DNA of 16,502 bases. It comes from Gammaproteobacteria bacterium (lineage in GTDB: Bacteria; Pseudomonadota; Gammaproteobacteria; Xanthomonadales; Marinicellaceae). Within the stretch, counting starts at the first letter, position 1. Every line of letters starts with the position of its first letter. Positions 14,920 to 16,502 of the stretch are shown in pieces. The stretch lies in NCBI GenBank assembly GCA_041395445.1, contig JAWLAO010000012.1:1-16502 (forward strand). Direction: 5' to 3'. A model generated the notes under the pieces. That model searched no databases and had not been told where the DNA came from. It saw only the letters and a program-made list of their open reading frames with translations. The translations under genes and the position numbers were made by a program.

Positions 14920-15354
14920 ATGAGTAAACATTTATTAATTCTGCTATTAATTTCATTGTCATTTAACCTGTTTGCAGAAGATGATTTCCCTGAACTGGAA
15001 AATTTCTGGGTTCGGGCAGCTCCTCCCGGATCTATGATGCAAGCAGCTTACGGAACATTAACCAACAACACTGAGGAAGATTTCGTTTTGATTGATGCTT
15101 ATAGTCCGGCTTTTAAAATGACGGAGTTGCATAAATCAGTTGTTGAAGATGGTGTTGCAAAGATGATTCATCAGCCTCAGTTAATTATCAAATCCGGAGA
15201 GCAGTTGGTTTTCAAACCCGGAAGTTACCACGTTATGTTGATGCATCCGATTATCAAATTCGGTGTTGGTGACAGTATCAAAATCAACTTGGTTTACAAA
15301 GATGGTGACGATAAAAAAGTTCAAGAAATTTGGTTTCCGGTTGAAAGGAAATAG
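14920..15354 (+). CDS. Periplasmic copper chaperone, PCu(A)C family
   Basis: Encodes 144 residues. A signal peptide (1-19, ending LFA) precedes a mature domain of about 125 residues (former DUF461). The copper motif H-x10-M-x21-H-x-M is complete: His71, Met82, His104, Met106, with Met67 also near. Family members carry Cu(I) in the periplasm and help load the CuA centre of cytochrome c oxidase. The domain start NFWVRAAPPGSMMQAAYGTL is also characteristic. No Sco gene is beside it. queA follows after 15 bp and may be cotranscribed, although the functions are unrelated. The ATG lacks a ribosome site, so the message may be leaderless or an upstream promoter is used. Confidence 0.93.
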   Translation: MSKHLLILLLISLSFNLFAEDDFPELENFWVRAAPPGSMMQAAYGTLTNNTEEDFVLIDAYSPAFKMTELHKSVVEDGVAKMIHQPQLIIKSGEQLVFKPGSYHVMLMHPIIKFGVGDSIKINLVYKDGDDKKVQEIWFPVERK

Positions 15355-15369
15355 CAAGTCACACTATTC

Positions 15370-16383
15370 ATGAAGAAATCTGAATTTTACTTTGAGTTGC
15401 CACAAAAACTCATAGCTCAGCACCCAACCAAAGAAAGAACACAGAGTCGTTTGCTGGTTTTGGATAAAAAATCCGGTGCTATTCAGGATTTGAAATTCCC
15501 GGATATTCTTAGTTTCCTCAATCCCGGAGATTTATTGGTATTCAACAATACCAAAGTGATTCCGGCAAGGCTTTTTGGGTTTAAATCAACCGGAGGGAAA
15601 GTCGAAGTCTTTATTGAAAGAATTCTGAATGATAATTCTGCGGTAGCGATGCTGAAATCCAGCAAATCGCCAAAACTCGGTGCAAAAATTTTCTTCGGCG
15701 AAGATTCATTTCTGACCATTACAGCGAAGAAAGGCATGTTCTATTTGTTGGAAACTACTGGCAGTTTATCCGAATTGATGGATTTATTTGGACATATTCC
15801 TCTGCCTCCGTACATTCAAAGACAAGATGAGACCGATGATATAGACCGCTATCAAACTGTTTATGCCAAAGAAAAAGGGGCAGTCGCTGCCCCAACTGCT
15901 GGACTGCATTTTGATGAAAATCTTATGCAAAAAATTAACGAAAAAGGAATTCAAACAGCGTTTGTCACCTTGCATGTGGGAGCCGGAACATTTCAACCGG
16001 TTAAAGCGGATTCTATTGAAAACCACATCATGCATAAAGAATGGCTGAATGTTTCGCAAGAAGTCGCTGATTTAGTCGAACAAACCAAACAAAATGGCAA
16101 CAAAGTGATTGCGGTTGGTACCACCGCAGTGCGTTGTCTTGAAACTGCAGCCGGTAAAGGTGAAATCCAACCGTTTTCCGGTGATACCAATATTTTTATT
16201 TATCCGGGATATCAGTTTAAAGTGGTTGATGCCTTACTTACCAACTTCCATCTTCCCGAATCCACTCTCATTATGTTAGTTTCTGCACTTTGTGGCAAAG
16301 AAAATACTTTATCAGCCTACCAACACGCTGTTGAGCAAGAGTACCGGTTTTTTAGCTACGGAGATGCGATGTTTATTTTTTAA
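15370..16383 (+). CDS. queA: S-adenosylmethionine:tRNA ribosyltransferase-isomerase
   Basis: Encodes 337 residues. QueA transfers and rearranges the ribosyl part of S-adenosylmethionine onto preQ1 at the wobble base of tRNAs for Tyr, His, Asn and Asp, giving epoxyqueuosine. Family hallmarks are FYFELPQKLIAQHPTKERTQ near the start (6-25), NNTKVIPARLFGFK (about 59-72), AVAAPTAGLHFDENLM, HVGAGTFQPVKADSIENHIM, GTTAVRCLETA, and the C-terminal YPGYQFKVVDALLTNFHLPE then STLIMLVSAL. Length is slightly below the ~350 typical of the family. No ribosome site lies close before the ATG; AAAGGAAA is about 20 nt upstream inside the end of the copper chaperone gene, so coupling is possible. The usual neighbour tgt is not in the window. 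Confidence 0.96.
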   Translation: MKKSEFYFELPQKLIAQHPTKERTQSRLLVLDKKSGAIQDLKFPDILSFLNPGDLLVFNNTKVIPARLFGFKSTGGKVEVFIERILNDNSAVAMLKSSKSPKLGAKIFFGEDSFLTITAKKGMFYLLETTGSLSELMDLFGHIPLPPYIQRQDETDDIDRYQTVYAKEKGAVAAPTAGLHFDENLMQKINEKGIQTAFVTLHVGAGTFQPVKADSIENHIMHKEWLNVSQEVADLVEQTKQNGNKVIAVGTTAVRCLETAAGKGEIQPFSGDTNIFIYPGYQFKVVDALLTNFHLPESTLIMLVSALCGKENTLSAYQHAVEQEYRFFSYGDAMFIF

Positions 16384-16414
16384 AAAAATAAACTGAAAAA
16401 TTTCATTATTTAAT

Positions 16415-16480
16415 GTTACTTTTCTTTACTCGTGTAAAGCAAAGTAACCAAAAGAAAGCACGCCCCAAACTCTCAACCTG
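16415..16480. repeat. Palindromic intergenic element, likely dispersed repeat
   Basis: GTTACTTTTCTTTAC (16415-16429), loop TCGT, GTAAAGCAAAGTAAC (16434-16448); the 15-bp arms pair except at one position. The following CCAAAAGAAAGCACGCCCC completes a sequence that I recall as a common dispersed element in proteobacterial genomes. No T-run follows, so it is not a classical terminator. It starts 31 nt after queA. Confidence 0.6.
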
Positions 16481-16502
16481 CGGTTTCCCTCCATATTTAT
16501 TC

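Noticed and set aside
16415..16448. Rho-independent terminator of queA
   Set aside because: The hairpin is AT-rich and followed by CAAAAGAAAG, not by a T-run.
1..16502. CRISPR array or tRNA gene
   Set aside because: No regularly spaced direct repeats and no cloverleaf-like segment were seen on either strand.

Overview
This window looks like chromosomal DNA of an AT-rich, probably marine gammaproteobacterium. The queA, ferrochelatase, TyrR, PCu(A)C and DoxX products all read as gammaproteobacterial. The secreted nuclease with lamin-tail domains and a C-terminal 'IFENGFE' tail, and the large surface-type protein, recall Marinicella-like genomes; that assignment is from memory, not from a search.

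Accessory part (1-4318). The left end is a piece of an integron cassette array. A HEPN-like gene (75-620) is followed by a well-formed attC site (615-686), a second cassette gene of unknown function (693-1175), and the first part of another attC (about 1183-1209). That attC is cut by an IS3-family insertion sequence (1210-2694) with imperfect terminal inverted repeats, orfA and orfB, and an A7 frameshift heptamer. No target duplication is visible and the missing half of the attC is not on the far side, so the IS seems to mark a rearrangement junction. Immediately beyond it is a large surface-type ORF (2699-4318) with no signal peptide and a repeat at both ends, which looks like a truncated chimera of two paralogues. 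A bidirectional terminator at 4331-4357 closes this part.

Core part (4360-16383). On the minus strand lie tyrR, a bifunctional ATP sulfurylase/APS kinase gene, and hemH, the last two overlapping by one base. Divergent from tyrR is a methionine gamma-lyase gene. The spacer between them carries two good TyrR-box matches, one beside each gene, which suggests TyrR autoregulation and TyrR control of methionine breakdown. This TyrR has lost the acidic Walker B residues and the sensor II arginine. Next on the minus strand come a secreted endonuclease I-type enzyme with two lamin-tail domains (with a possible PhoB-type promoter), a DoxX-like membrane protein, and a secreted DUF4139 protein. On the plus strand a periplasmic copper chaperone (PCuAC) is followed closely by queA. 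The window ends in a palindromic element that resembles a dispersed proteobacterial repeat.

No tRNA, rRNA or CRISPR array was seen. The integron integrase, attI and most of the array lie outside the window. No gene-free stretch longer than about 160 bases was found.
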